A DNA stretch of 64,000 nucleotides from Brenneria corticis (GCF_003115855.1 NZ_KZ819073.1:1-64000), one strand, 5' to 3'; positions 17,369-27,352 are shown, counted from the stretch's first letter. The notes: generated by a model from the letters alone, not told the origin. Numbers and translations: made by a program.

Positions 17369-17926
17369 GTGATTAATGAAATCAGAAAAGATGCTGAAAC
17401 GCGCATGGAAAAATGCGTAGAGTCTTTCAAAAACCAGATCAGCAAAATTCGTACCGGCCGCGCATCGCCCAGCATTCTTGACGGTATTCAGGTCGAATAT
17501 TACGGCAGCGCCACGCCGCTGCGCCAGTTGGCCAACGTGGTGGTGGAAGATTCCCGCACCCTGGCGATTACCGTATTCGATCGTTCGCTCGGCCCGGCGG
17601 TTGAGAAAGCGATCATGTCTTCCGATCTCGGTCTGAATCCTTCGTCCGCGGGGGCGGTCATTCGCGTGCCGCTGCCGGCGCTGACGGAAGAGCGCCGTAA
17701 AGATCTGATCAAGGTGGTGCGCGGCGAAGCGGAGCAGGGACGGGTATCGGTACGTAACGTGCGCCGTGACGCCAACGATAAGCTGAAAGCACAGCTGAAA
17801 GACAAAGCGATCAGCGAAGATGAAGAGCGCCGAGCCCAGGACGAGGTTCAGAAACTGACCGATATCTACATCAAAAAAGTGGATGCCGCCCTGGCGGAGA
17901 AAGAAACGGAACTGATGGATTTCTAA
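17369..17926 (+). CDS. frr: Ribosome recycling factor
   Basis: 185 aa, exactly the E. coli length when started at GTG 17369 (reads M-INEIRKDAETRMEKCV). An upstream in-frame ATG at 17321 would add 16 unconserved residues. Splits post-termination ribosomes together with EF-G. Signatures: QISKIRTGRASPSILDG and VRNVRRDANDKLK. The GTG start is notable. Confidence 0.95.
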   Translation: MINEIRKDAETRMEKCVESFKNQISKIRTGRASPSILDGIQVEYYGSATPLRQLANVVVEDSRTLAITVFDRSLGPAVEKAIMSSDLGLNPSSAGAVIRVPLPALTEERRKDLIKVVRGEAEQGRVSVRNVRRDANDKLKAQLKDKAISEDEERRAQDEVQKLTDIYIKKVDAALAEKETELMDF

Positions 17927-18147
17927 TCGGCTCGCTTGAGGCGTCGCGTGAAAGTGATGGTGCCGTCGGCATCAGCCTTGCCGCGGCGCCTTGTTTTTGG
18001 CGCATGGTTTTTGATGTTCTATAAATTCATTGCAGCAGGTCAGCCTTGTTGGCGAGAATTTGCGATAAACAATATAGACACTTTACGGCAATCGTCTCAG
18101 ACTAGTCTGCTTTCCTGTCATCACATCCCGTTATCCAGAGCATTTTA

Positions 18148-19347
18148 ATGAAGCAACTGACTATTCTTGGCTCGACCGGTTCTATTGGCGTCAGTTCGCT
18201 GGCGGTGATTAAGGCGAATCCAGACAAATTTGCGGTAAAGGCATTAGCGGCGGGACGCAACGTCGAGCGCATGCTGGAGCAGTGCTTAACTTTTCGCCCG
18301 GCCTACGCCTCAATGGCGGATGAAGCCAGCGCCAGGTTGTTGCGTCAGCGGCTGGCGCAACACGGATGCCGGACGGAAGTGCTGTCCGGGGAACAGGCGG
18401 CATGCGAACTGGCCGCGCTGGATGATGTCGATCAGGTGATGGCGGCCATCGTCGGCGCGGCGGGCCTGCCGCCGACGCTGGCCGCCATTCGCGCGGGCAA
18501 ACAGGTCTTGTTGGCGAACAAAGAGTCGCTGGTGACCTGCGGTCGCCTGTTTATGGATGCGGTGGCGCAAAGCAGCGCGCAGTTGCTGCCCATCGATAGC
18601 GAACATAATGCGATTTTTCAGAGTTTACCTGAGCAAATTCAGCGTCAGTTAGGCTACTCTTCTTTAGAGCGGTATGGCGTGGAGCGTATTATACTCACCG
18701 GATCCGGCGGGCCGTTTCGCGAAACGCCGATGGCGACGTTAGCCGGGATGACGCCCGATCAGGCCTGCGCGCACCCTAACTGGTCGATGGGCCGCAAGAT
18801 TTCAGTGGATTCCGCCACCATGATGAACAAAGGGCTGGAGTACATTGAGGCGCGCTGGCTGTTTAATGCCTCCGCCGAGCAGATGGAGGTGATTATCCAT
18901 CCGCAGTCGGTGATTCATTCCATGGTGCGCTATGTCGACGGCAGCGTGCTGGCGCAGTTGGGATCGCCGGATATGCGTACGCCGATCGCCCACGCCATGG
19001 CGTATCCCGAGCGCGTGGCGTCGGGGGTAAAGGCATTGGATTTCTGCCGGTTGGGCGCCCTGACGTTTTCCGCCCCGGACTATGCGCGCTATCCCTGTTT
19101 ACAACTGGCTATTGATGCCTGTAATCACGGTCAGGCGGCGACTACGGCGCTAAACGCCGCCAATGAAATCGCGGTCGCCGCTTTTTTACAGTTACAGATT
19201 CGTTTCACCGATATTGCTGCGGTTAATCAGCAGGTGATCGAACAACTGACATTGCCGGAGCCGGTAAGCGTGGATGAAGTTCTCTTTATCGACCTTTGGG
19301 CCAGGCAGGCTGCAACACAGACGCTGAGCACGCTGCGCCATAGGTAA
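18148..19347 (+). CDS. dxr: 1-deoxy-D-xylulose 5-phosphate reductoisomerase
   Basis: 399 aa (E. coli 398). Converts DXP to MEP with NADPH, the first committed step of non-mevalonate isoprenoid synthesis and the fosmidomycin target. NADPH motif GSTGSIG at residues 7-13, ANKESLVTCG, metal-site IDSEHNAIFQ, and the flexible-loop region NWSMGRKISVDSATMMNKG. The 221-bp gap after frr contains no gene I can recognise. Confidence 0.97.
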   Translation: MKQLTILGSTGSIGVSSLAVIKANPDKFAVKALAAGRNVERMLEQCLTFRPAYASMADEASARLLRQRLAQHGCRTEVLSGEQAACELAALDDVDQVMAAIVGAAGLPPTLAAIRAGKQVLLANKESLVTCGRLFMDAVAQSSAQLLPIDSEHNAIFQSLPEQIQRQLGYSSLERYGVERIILTGSGGPFRETPMATLAGMTPDQACAHPNWSMGRKISVDSATMMNKGLEYIEARWLFNASAEQMEVIIHPQSVIHSMVRYVDGSVLAQLGSPDMRTPIAHAMAYPERVASGVKALDFCRLGALTFSAPDYARYPCLQLAIDACNHGQAATTALNAANEIAVAAFLQLQIRFTDIAAVNQQVIEQLTLPEPVSVDEVLFIDLWARQAATQTLSTLRHR

Positions 19348-19445
19348 ATTCACATGGCACGATTTGTTCATGTGTGGTTGAGATGGTATAGTCTGCGCCA
19401 CTCAACGACCGGCCGGGCGAGGTTTCCTGGGCCGGTGGTGAAGTT

Positions 19446-19472
19446 AAGCCGTGATCGTTCACGGCTTTTTTG
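19446..19472 (+). terminator. Hairpin/terminator between dxr and uppS
   Basis: AGCCGTGA-tcgt-TCACGGCT followed by TTTTT. It would end or attenuate dxr transcripts, implying a separate promoter for uppS. Confidence 0.75.
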
Positions 19473-19538
19473 CGCTGACAGAGTCTGATGTTACGGAAGG
19501 ACTGTTGTATTTTTTGCTTGAGGAAATAAGTACGCGTT

Positions 19539-20300
19539 ATGCCGTCCGATAATCAAAAAAGTGCTAATAATCTGTCATCCGCTGGGCCACGGCATGTCGC
19601 CATCATTATGGATGGGAACGGCCGCTGGGCGAAAAATCGGGGAAGACTGCGGATTTTTGGCCATCAGGCCGGTGTTAAATCGGTACGCCGGGCGGTAAGT
19701 TTTGCCGTCAGCCATGAACTTGACGCGTTAACCCTTTATGCGTTCAGCAGTGAAAACTGGAACCGTCCCGCGCAGGAGGTCACCGCCCTGATGGAGCTGT
19801 TTGTCCGGGCGCTGGACAGCGAAGTCAAAAGCCTGCATAAACACAACGTTCGCTTACGCGTTATCGGCGATATCAGCCGTTTCAGCCTGCGTTTGCAAGA
19901 GCGCATCCGCCGTTCGGAAGAGCTGACAAAAAATAATCAGGGCCTGGCGCTGAATATTGCCGCGAATTATGGCGGCCGTTGGGATATCATTCAGGGAGTA
20001 CGGCGGCTTGCCGAGCAGGTACAGGAAGGAACGCTGCGTCCTGATAGTATTGATGAAGCGTCATTGGGCCAATATGTCTGCCTGAATGAACTGGCGCCGG
20101 TTGATTTGGTGATCCGCACCGGCGGCGAACATCGGATAAGTAACTTCCTGCTGTGGCAAATCGCTTATGCCGAGCTTTACTTTACCGATGTCCTTTGGCC
20201 TGATTTTGATGAACAAGTCTTTGAAGGTGCGCTGAATGCATTTGCACAACGCGAGCGTCGCTTCGGGGGAACAACACCTATCGATGCGGATGCATCCTAG
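19539..20300 (+). CDS. uppS: Undecaprenyl pyrophosphate synthase (UppS/IspU)
   Basis: 253 aa. Cis-prenyltransferase that adds eight isoprene units to farnesyl diphosphate, making the C55 carrier for peptidoglycan and O-antigen. Catalytic Asp25 lies in AIIMDGNGRWAKNRG; also FSSENWNRP and the C-terminal dimer/Mg signature VIRTGGEHRISNFLLWQ. Followed 9 bp later by cdsA. Confidence 0.97.
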   Translation: MPSDNQKSANNLSSAGPRHVAIIMDGNGRWAKNRGRLRIFGHQAGVKSVRRAVSFAVSHELDALTLYAFSSENWNRPAQEVTALMELFVRALDSEVKSLHKHNVRLRVIGDISRFSLRLQERIRRSEELTKNNQGLALNIAANYGGRWDIIQGVRRLAEQVQEGTLRPDSIDEASLGQYVCLNELAPVDLVIRTGGEHRISNFLLWQIAYAELYFTDVLWPDFDEQVFEGALNAFAQRERRFGGTTPIDADAS

Positions 20301-20309
20301 GGGGAACTT

Positions 20310-21167
20310 TTGCTGAAGTATCGCCTGATTACTGCTTTAATTTTAATTCCGATCGTTATCGCAGCGCTGTTTTTGTTGCCCCCGGTGGGTTTTATTCTGG
20401 TCACGCTGGGCGTTTGCATGCTGGCCGCCTGGGAGTGGGGACAGCTTGCCGGGTTCGCCTCATACGGCCAGCGGCTGTGGCTGGCTATTCTGTGCGGTTT
20501 TTTGCTGGCGCTGATGTTGCTGACGCTGCCGGCATACCGTTATTCGATCCACGTACCGCAAATTAGCGCCGCGCTCTGGGTTTCTCTCGCCTGGTGGGTT
20601 ATCGCGCTGTTTCTGGTCCTGTTCTATCCCGCTTCCGCGGCGTTATGGCGCCGTTCCCGCGTTCTGCGCCTGCTGTTCGGCGTAGTGACCATCGTGCCCT
20701 TTTTCTGGGGAATGGTCGCGCTTCGCCAGTATAACTATGATATCAATCCCTTTATCGGCGCGTGGTGGCTGCTGTACGTCATGCTGCTGGTATGGGGGGC
20801 GGACAGCGGCGCTTATCTGTTCGGCAAACTGTTCGGCAAGCGTAAGCTGGCGCCAAAAGTGTCTCCGGGGAAAACCTGGGAAGGGCTTATCGGCGGGTTG
20901 ATCACCTCTGCGGCGCTCTCTTTGCTATTCAGCCGCTATGCGCCGCTGGCGATTGCGCCGGCAACGCTGCTTATCTGTTCCGTTGTCGCCGCGCTGGCTT
21001 CGGTACTGGGCGATCTGACCGAAAGCATGTTTAAACGCGAGGCGGGCATTAAAGACAGCAGCCATTTGATCCCCGGGCACGGCGGCGTGCTCGACCGTAT
21101 TGATAGCCTGACGGCCGCCGTACCGGTGTTTTCCTGTCTGATGCTGTTGATGTTCAAGGCCGTTTAG
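20310..21167 (+). CDS. cdsA: Phosphatidate cytidylyltransferase CdsA
   Basis: 285 aa, the E. coli length, with a TTG start at 20310 preceded by GGGGAA. Makes CDP-diacylglycerol from phosphatidic acid and CTP at the inner membrane. About eight hydrophobic helices. The signature KREAGIKDSSHLIPGHGG-x2-DR-x-D is near the C-terminus. Part of uppS-cdsA-rseP-bamA. Confidence 0.96.
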   Translation: MLKYRLITALILIPIVIAALFLLPPVGFILVTLGVCMLAAWEWGQLAGFASYGQRLWLAILCGFLLALMLLTLPAYRYSIHVPQISAALWVSLAWWVIALFLVLFYPASAALWRRSRVLRLLFGVVTIVPFFWGMVALRQYNYDINPFIGAWWLLYVMLLVWGADSGAYLFGKLFGKRKLAPKVSPGKTWEGLIGGLITSAALSLLFSRYAPLAIAPATLLICSVVAALASVLGDLTESMFKREAGIKDSSHLIPGHGGVLDRIDSLTAAVPVFSCLMLLMFKAV

Positions 21168-21189
21168 GATGAGGCGTTAGGGATTATTT

Positions 21190-22554
21190 ATGATGAATTT
21201 CCTCTGGAGCCTGGCCGCATTTATCATCGCACTGGGTGTGTTGATCACCGTGCATGAGTTCGGCCACTTCTGGGTGGCTCGTCGCTGCGGCGTAAAGGTC
21301 GAGCGTTTTTCCGTCGGCTTCGGCCGGGCGCTATGGCGCCGTCGTGATAAACTCGGCACCGAATTCGTTATCGCCTTAATTCCGCTGGGCGGTTATGTCA
21401 AAATGCTCGACGAGCGCGTCGATACCGTGGCGCCGGAATGTCGTCATCAATCGTTTAATAGCAAGACGGTCTGGCAGCGTGCCGCTATCGTCAGCGCGGG
21501 ACCCGTCGCCAATTTCCTGTTCGCCATCGTCGCCTATTGGCTGGTGTTTATTATCGGGGTTCCCGGCGTTCGTCCGGTGGTGGAGGAAATCTTGCCCGAT
21601 TCCATCGCCGCGCAGGCTGAAATATCAGCCGGGATTGAACTAAAGTCGGTTGACGGCATCGAAACGCCTGATTGGGATACGGCCCGCCTGGCGCTGATTG
21701 GCAAAATCGGCGACGGTGAAGTGGTGCTGGGCACGGCGCCTTTCGGCGCCGGCCAGTCCGCCCAAATAGCGCACAAAACGCTGGATCTGCGCGACTGGCA
21801 GTTTGAGCCGGATAAGCAGGATCCCGTCACCTCGCTGGGGATGGTTCCACGTGGGCCGCAGGTTGAGGCGGTACTCACCCAGGTACAACCGGGGTCGGCG
21901 GCGGAAAAAGCGGGTTTACAAGCCGGGGACAGGATCGTTAAAGTCGGCGGAGAGGTTTTAACCCACTGGCGTGATTTTGTTATCGCCGTGCGCGACAATC
22001 CCGGCCGGGATATCGCGCTGGAGGTGGAGCGGGGCGGGGCAACCTTGCCTTTGACGCTGACGCCGGCGAGCAAATCCGTCGGCAACGGCAGAGTTGAAGG
22101 ACTGGCGGGAGTGATGCCCAGCGTGGCGCCGCTTCCGGAGGAATATCGAACGGTACGTCAGTATGGGCCGTTTAGCGCCATCTATCAGGCGACGGACAAA
22201 ACCTGGCAACTGATGAAGTTGACCGTCAATATGTTGGGAAAACTGGTTACGGGTGATGTTAAGCTGAATAACCTGAGCGGTCCGATTTCGATTGCTCAGG
22301 GGGCGGGAATGTCGGCGGATTACGGATTGATCTATTATCTGATGTTTCTGGCGTTAATCAGCGTCAATCTGGGGATCATCAATCTGTTCCCGTTGCCGGT
22401 GCTGGATGGTGGACACCTGCTCTTTCTGGCGGTCGAAAAACTGCAGGGCAGGCCGGTTTCTGAGCGTGTGCAGGACGTTAGCTACCGCATTGGTACAGTA
22501 TTGCTGATGTTGTTAATGGGACTCGCACTTTTCAATGATTTCTCCCGCCTGTAG
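21190..22554 (+). CDS. rseP: Site-2 intramembrane protease RseP
   Basis: 454 aa (E. coli 450). Zinc metalloprotease that cuts RseA after DegS, releasing sigma-E, and clears signal-peptide remnants. HEFGH zinc motif at residues 22-26 in the first transmembrane helix, two tandem PDZ domains in the periplasm (about 120-310), and the third zinc ligand in NLFPLPVLDGGHLLFL. The start may be ATG 21190 or 21193. Confidence 0.96.
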   Translation: MMNFLWSLAAFIIALGVLITVHEFGHFWVARRCGVKVERFSVGFGRALWRRRDKLGTEFVIALIPLGGYVKMLDERVDTVAPECRHQSFNSKTVWQRAAIVSAGPVANFLFAIVAYWLVFIIGVPGVRPVVEEILPDSIAAQAEISAGIELKSVDGIETPDWDTARLALIGKIGDGEVVLGTAPFGAGQSAQIAHKTLDLRDWQFEPDKQDPVTSLGMVPRGPQVEAVLTQVQPGSAAEKAGLQAGDRIVKVGGEVLTHWRDFVIAVRDNPGRDIALEVERGGATLPLTLTPASKSVGNGRVEGLAGVMPSVAPLPEEYRTVRQYGPFSAIYQATDKTWQLMKLTVNMLGKLVTGDVKLNNLSGPISIAQGAGMSADYGLIYYLMFLALISVNLGIINLFPLPVLDGGHLLFLAVEKLQGRPVSERVQDVSYRIGTVLLMLLMGLALFNDFSRL

Positions 22555-22589
22555 GCGTGGGATTAGGTTAGGAAAAACGCATAACAACG

Positions 22590-25025
22590 ATGGCGATGAA
22601 AAAGTTGCTCATAGCGTCGCTGCTGTTCAGCAGCGCCACCGTATACGGTGCAGACGGGTTCGTAGTGAAGGACATTCATTTCGAGGGCCTGCAACGGGTT
22701 GCCGTCGGAGCGGCATTACTCAGTATGCCAGTCCGTGTTGGTGATACCGTCAGTGATGATGATATCGGTAATACCATCCGTGCTTTGTTCGCTACCGGAA
22801 ATTTCGAGGATGTCCGCGTCCTGCGCGACGGCGAAACGCTGATCGTGCAGGTCAAGGAGCGCCCGACGATCGCCAGCATGACGTTTTCCGGCAACAAGTC
22901 GGTGAAAGACGACATGCTGAAAGAGAATCTGGAGGCTTCCGGCGTGCGGGTGGGCGAGGCGCTGGACCGTACCGCGCTTTCCAGCATCGAGAAAGGGCTG
23001 GAGGATTTCTACTATAGCGTGGGCAAATACAGCGCTTCGGTAAAGGCCGTCGTCACGCCGTTGCCCCGTAACCGCGTCGATCTGAAACTGGTGTTTACCG
23101 AAGGGGTCTCCGCCAAGATTCAGCAAATCAATATCGTCGGCAACAAGGCGTTCAGCTCCGACGAGTTGATTTCGCGTTTCCAACTGCGTGATGAAGTGCC
23201 GTGGTGGAACGTGGTCGGCGATCGCAAGTATCAGAAGCAGAAGCTGTCCGGCGACCTTGAAACGCTGCGCAGTTTTTATCTGGATCGCGGTTACGCCCGC
23301 TTCAGCATCGATTCCACCCAGGTCAGCCTGACGCCCGATAAAAAGGGCATCTACATCACCATCAACCTGACGGAAGGCGAACAGTACAAGCTTTCCGGCG
23401 TCGCCGTCAGGGGGAACCTGGCCGGCCATTCCGCGGAAATCGAAGGGCTGACGAAAATCGAGCCGGGCGAGCTGTATAACGGCGCCAAGGTTACCCGCAT
23501 GGAAGAGGATATCAAGAAGCTGCTGGGCCGTTACGGCTACGCCTATCCGCGCGTGGTGACCCAGCCTGAAATCAATGACGCAGACAAGAGCGTCAAACTT
23601 GATATCAACGTTGATGCCGGTAATCGCTTCTATGTCCGCCGCGTCCGTTTCGACGGTAACGATACCTCCAAAGACTCCGTGCTGCGCCGTGAAATGCGCC
23701 AGATGGAAGGCGGCTGGCTGGGCAACGATCTGGTCGAACAGGGTAAAGAGCGCCTGAACCGGCTGGGGTACTTTGAAAGCGTCGACGTGGAAACGCAACG
23801 CGTTCCCGGCACCGCCGACCAGGTGGATGTGACCTATAAGGTCAAAGAGCGCAACACCGGGACGTTCAACTTCGGCGTGGGCTTCGGGACGGAAAGCGGC
23901 GTCAGCTTCCAGGCCGGCGTGCAGCAGGATAACTGGTTGGGTACCGGGAATTCCGTCGGCATCAGCGGGACGCGAAACGACTACCAGACCTATGTCGAGC
24001 TTTCTCTGACCGACCCGTACTTCACGGTGGACGGCGTCAGCCTCGGCGGTCGCATCTTCTACAACAAGTTCGAAGCGTACGACGCGGACCTGTCCGACTA
24101 TACCAACGCCAGCTACGGCATCGGCAGCACCCTGGGCTTCCCGATCAACGAGAACAACTCGCTGCGTCTGGGGCTGGATTACGTCCATAACGACCTGTCG
24201 GATATGAGACCGCAGGTGGCGATGTGGCGCTATCTGGATACCGTCGGCGTCAACCCGGATGTGGTTGGCGAAAACGTGAAATCCAGCGCCGATTTCACCG
24301 CCAACGATTTCTTCCTGAATACCGGCTGGAGCTACAATAATCTGGACCGCGGCTACTTCCCGACCTCGGGCACCCGTGCGTCGGTCAACGCCAAAGTCAC
24401 CATTCCGGGTTCAGACAACGAATACTACAAACTGACGTTTGATTCGGCCTCTTACTTCCCGCTGAGCGAAAACCGCAACTGGGTGCTGATGGGGCGTGCC
24501 CGCGCCGGTTACGCCGACGGTCTGGGGGGCAAGGAAGTGCCGTTCTACGATAACTTCTATGCCGGCGGTTCGAGCACCGTGCGCGGCTTCCAGTCCAATA
24601 CCATCGGGCCTAAGGCGGCGTACTATAAATGCCCGACGGCGTCATTGCCGAACTCGTATGCAAATTGTCCGATCGATGCGGACAACCTGGACGACGCGGT
24701 GGGCGGTAACGCCATGGCGGTATTGAGCGCGGAACTGATTGTGCCGACGCCGTTTATCAGCGAGAAGTACGCCAACTCGGTGCGCACCTCGTTCTTTATC
24801 GACGGCGGTACGGTATGGGATACCAACTGGGAAAATACGACAGAAACCCTTAAAGCGGGCGTCCCTGATTATGGCAAGGCCGACAACTTCCGCGTTTCCA
24901 GCGGCATCGCCCTGCAATGGATGTCTCCGCTTGGGCCGCTGGTCTTCTCCTATGCTCAGCCGGTTAAAAAGTACGATGGAGACAAATCGGAGCAGTTCCA
25001 GTTTAATATTGGCAAAACCTGGTAA
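22590..25025 (+). CDS. bamA: Outer-membrane protein assembly factor BamA
   Basis: 811 aa. Core of the BAM complex that folds beta-barrel proteins into the outer membrane. Signal peptide about residues 1-21 (LLIASLLFSSATVYGADG), five POTRA domains to about residue 425, then a 16-stranded barrel carrying the conserved VRGFQSNTIGP loop-6 motif and a C-terminal aromatic residue (GKTW). Its position before skp is the standard one. Confidence 0.97.
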   Translation: MAMKKLLIASLLFSSATVYGADGFVVKDIHFEGLQRVAVGAALLSMPVRVGDTVSDDDIGNTIRALFATGNFEDVRVLRDGETLIVQVKERPTIASMTFSGNKSVKDDMLKENLEASGVRVGEALDRTALSSIEKGLEDFYYSVGKYSASVKAVVTPLPRNRVDLKLVFTEGVSAKIQQINIVGNKAFSSDELISRFQLRDEVPWWNVVGDRKYQKQKLSGDLETLRSFYLDRGYARFSIDSTQVSLTPDKKGIYITINLTEGEQYKLSGVAVRGNLAGHSAEIEGLTKIEPGELYNGAKVTRMEEDIKKLLGRYGYAYPRVVTQPEINDADKSVKLDINVDAGNRFYVRRVRFDGNDTSKDSVLRREMRQMEGGWLGNDLVEQGKERLNRLGYFESVDVETQRVPGTADQVDVTYKVKERNTGTFNFGVGFGTESGVSFQAGVQQDNWLGTGNSVGISGTRNDYQTYVELSLTDPYFTVDGVSLGGRIFYNKFEAYDADLSDYTNASYGIGSTLGFPINENNSLRLGLDYVHNDLSDMRPQVAMWRYLDTVGVNPDVVGENVKSSADFTANDFFLNTGWSYNNLDRGYFPTSGTRASVNAKVTIPGSDNEYYKLTFDSASYFPLSENRNWVLMGRARAGYADGLGGKEVPFYDNFYAGGSSTVRGFQSNTIGPKAAYYKCPTASLPNSYANCPIDADNLDDAVGGNAMAVLSAELIVPTPFISEKYANSVRTSFFIDGGTVWDTNWENTTETLKAGVPDYGKADNFRVSSGIALQWMSPLGPLVFSYAQPVKKYDGDKSEQFQFNIGKTW

Positions 25026-25159
25026 GGCGGCGTCGGTAGATCGTATGTAAGACAAGTCGCATGGCGGGCAGGGTCTGGAATGCTGAATAATGCATCAATG
25101 CCATGACGCCATGCACATCAACGTGTTAAGACACAAACGGTTAGGTTGAGGAGTTTATA

Positions 25160-25657
25160 GTGAAAAAGTGGTTGTGTGCCGCAGGTCTCGGATTAGCATT
25201 GGCTGCTTCAGCCAGCGTTCAGGCCGCTGACAAGATTGCCGTTGTTAACGTATCCAGCATTTTCCAACAGTTGCCGCAGCGTGAAACGGTAGCTCGTCAA
25301 CTGGAAAACGAGTTCAAAGGCCGCGCTTCTGAATTGCAATCCCTGGAAAAAGATTTGCAAACCAAAATGCAGCGTCTGCAACGTGATGGTTCTACCATGA
25401 AAGCGAGCGATCGCAATAGAATGGAAAAAGACATCATGGCTCAGCGCGAGCAGTTCTCTACTAAAGCGCAGGCATTTGATCAGGACAATCGCCGTCGTCA
25501 GATGGAAGAGCGCAACAAAATCCTGAGCCGTATTCAGGATGCGGTAAAATCCGTTGCCAGCAAAGAAGGCTATGATGTGGTGATCGATGCTAACGCGGTA
25601 GCCTATGCCGCCAATGCCAAAGACATTACCGCCGACGTGCTGAAACAGGTTAAATAA
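25160..25657 (+). CDS. skp: Periplasmic chaperone Skp (OmpH)
   Basis: 165 aa including a signal peptide (ends ASVQA, about residue 22). Trimeric jellyfish-like chaperone that carries unfolded outer-membrane proteins to BamA. The middle is a long charged coiled coil (residues about 50-130). Starts after GAGGAGTT; lpxD follows 3 bp downstream. Confidence 0.96.
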   Translation: MKKWLCAAGLGLALAASASVQAADKIAVVNVSSIFQQLPQRETVARQLENEFKGRASELQSLEKDLQTKMQRLQRDGSTMKASDRNRMEKDIMAQREQFSTKAQAFDQDNRRRQMEERNKILSRIQDAVKSVASKEGYDVVIDANAVAYAANAKDITADVLKQVK

Positions 25658-25660
25658 TAC

Positions 25661-26683
25661 ATGGATTCGATTCGACTGGATGCTTTGGCACAGCAGTTGG
25701 ATGCGCAATTACACGGTGATGGCTCTGTGGTCATCACCGGCGTTGCTTCTATGCATTCAGCAAAGTCCGGGCAGATTACGTTTCTGTCCGACAGCCGCTA
25801 TCGTCAGCAGTTGGCGGAAACCCAGGCTTCCGCGGTGGTGCTGACGGAGGCGGATCTGCCCTATTGTCAGGCCGCGGCGCTGGTGGTTAAAAATCCTTAT
25901 CTTACCTATGCGCGTATGGCGCAACTGATGGACACCACGCCGGCCCCGGCCGCCGATATCGCGCCCAGCGCGGTTATCGCCGCGGATGCTGTTTTGGGGA
26001 GGCAGGTCGCCGTCGGCGCCAACGCCGTCATCGAAGCCGGCGCGCAGCTGGGAGATGGCGTAATCATCGGGGCGGGCTGTTTTATCGGTAAAAACGCGCG
26101 CATCGGCGCCGGCACCCGCCTGTGGGCGAACGTAACGGTGTACCACAACGTTGAAATCGGCCAGCAGTGCCTGATTCAGTCGGGCGCGGTCATCGGTTCC
26201 GACGGTTTTGGCTACGCCAACGATCGCGGCAACTGGGTGAAGATCCCGCAGTTGGGAACGGTGAGGATCGGCGACCGGGTGGAAATCGGCGCCAGCACCA
26301 CCATCGATCGCGGCGCGCTGGATGATACGATCGTCGGCAATGGGGTGATTATCGATAATCAGTGCCAGATTGCTCACAACGTGGTGATTGGCGACAATAC
26401 AGCCGTCGCCGGCGGTGTCATTATGGCCGGCAGCCTGAAAATCGGACGTTATTGCATGATCGGCGGCGCCAGCGTAATCAATGGCCATATGGAGATCTGC
26501 GATAAAGTCACGGTGACGGGAATGGGCATGGTGATGAGGCCGATCACCGAACCTGGGGTATACTCGTCGGGCATTCCTTTGCAGCCCAATAAAGTTTGGC
26601 GCAAAACCGCCGCGCTGGTGATGAATATTGACGATATAAGCAAGCGGTTAAAAGCCATTGAACGAAAAGTCGATAACGGTTAA
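25661..26683 (+). CDS. lpxD: UDP-3-O-(3-hydroxymyristoyl)glucosamine N-acyltransferase LpxD
   Basis: 340 aa. Third step of lipid A synthesis. N-terminal uridine-binding domain (ITFLSDSRYRQQL) followed by a left-handed beta-helix of hexapeptide repeats. The catalytic-His segment is QIAHNVVIGDN near residue 240. Length matches E. coli (341). Confidence 0.97.
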   Translation: MDSIRLDALAQQLDAQLHGDGSVVITGVASMHSAKSGQITFLSDSRYRQQLAETQASAVVLTEADLPYCQAAALVVKNPYLTYARMAQLMDTTPAPAADIAPSAVIAADAVLGRQVAVGANAVIEAGAQLGDGVIIGAGCFIGKNARIGAGTRLWANVTVYHNVEIGQQCLIQSGAVIGSDGFGYANDRGNWVKIPQLGTVRIGDRVEIGASTTIDRGALDDTIVGNGVIIDNQCQIAHNVVIGDNTAVAGGVIMAGSLKIGRYCMIGGASVINGHMEICDKVTVTGMGMVMRPITEPGVYSSGIPLQPNKVWRKTAALVMNIDDISKRLKAIERKVDNG

Positions 26684-26811
26684 TCATCGCGGTTTTGTCT
26701 GATTGGGTGGAAGCGCATAGTCTGGATGTAAACGAAAAGTTCGGGTGCGGGCGGAATCGTATTCTGTAAATGAATAGCGTATGCCCACACCGGCGTACTA
26801 ATCCTTATTTG

Positions 26812-26852
26812 CGGCCTGCCGAAAGATCCCCTTTTAGGGTCTGAGCAGGCCG
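26812..26852 (+). promoter_or_regulatory. Long hairpin in the lpxD-fabZ gap
   Basis: CGGCCTGC (26812-26819) pairs with GCAGGCCG (26845-26852), and the interior AGATCCC...GGGTCT can pair too, making an extended stem-loop 41 bp upstream of the fabZ TTG start. There is no T-tract, so it is more likely a leader structure than a terminator. Function unknown. Confidence 0.5.
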
Positions 26853-26892
26853 TGTTGTTGATGGCATCAGTTTTATGGACAGGAAGAGTATT

Positions 26893-27348
26893 TTGACTAC
26901 TGACACTCATACTCTGCATATTGAAGAGATCTTAGAATTATTACCTCACCGGTTTCCGTTTTTACTGGTTGATCGCGTGCTGGATTTTGAAAAAGGGAAG
27001 TTTTTACGGGCGGTGAAAAATGTCTCTTTCAACGAACCCTTCTTTCAGGGGCATTTCCCGGGCAAGCCAATCTTCCCCGGGGTGCTGATTCTGGAAGCCA
27101 TGGCGCAGGCCACGGGTATTCTGGCGTTTAAAAGCGTCGGCAGGCTGGAGCCGGGGGAGCTTTATTACTTTGCGGCAATTGACGAGGCGCGCTTTAAACG
27201 CCCCGTGCAGCCGGGGGATCAGATGATCCTTGAGGTCGAATTTATTAAAGAGCGTCGCGGCGTTGCACGCTTTAAGGGTGTCGCCAAAGTTGATGGTGAA
27301 GTAGCCTGTGAAGCGTCAATGATGTGTGCTCGTCGTCGGGAGGCCTGA
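26893..27348 (+). CDS. fabZ: 3-hydroxyacyl-ACP dehydratase FabZ
   Basis: 151 aa, started at TTG 26893 (M-TTDTHTLHIEEILELLP), as in E. coli; an in-frame ATG at 26875 is less conserved. Dehydrates 3-hydroxyacyl-ACP in fatty-acid elongation and competes with LpxA for 3-hydroxymyristoyl-ACP. Catalytic His54 (GHFPGKPIFPG) and Glu68 (ILEAMAQ). It ends 4 bp before the lpxA GTG. Confidence 0.96.
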   Translation: MTTDTHTLHIEEILELLPHRFPFLLVDRVLDFEKGKFLRAVKNVSFNEPFFQGHFPGKPIFPGVLILEAMAQATGILAFKSVGRLEPGELYYFAAIDEARFKRPVQPGDQMILEVEFIKERRGVARFKGVAKVDGEVACEASMMCARRREA

Positions 27349-27352
27349 TAAC

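Noticed and set aside
20301..20340. Possible sigma-E promoter (GGAACTT) before cdsA
   Set aside because: The -35-like GGAACTT overlaps the ribosome site and TTG start, and no TCTGA-like -10 lies at the right distance.
22716..24188. 490-codon frame antisense to bamA
   Set aside because: Shadow of bamA third-position bias; low-complexity composition and no domain.
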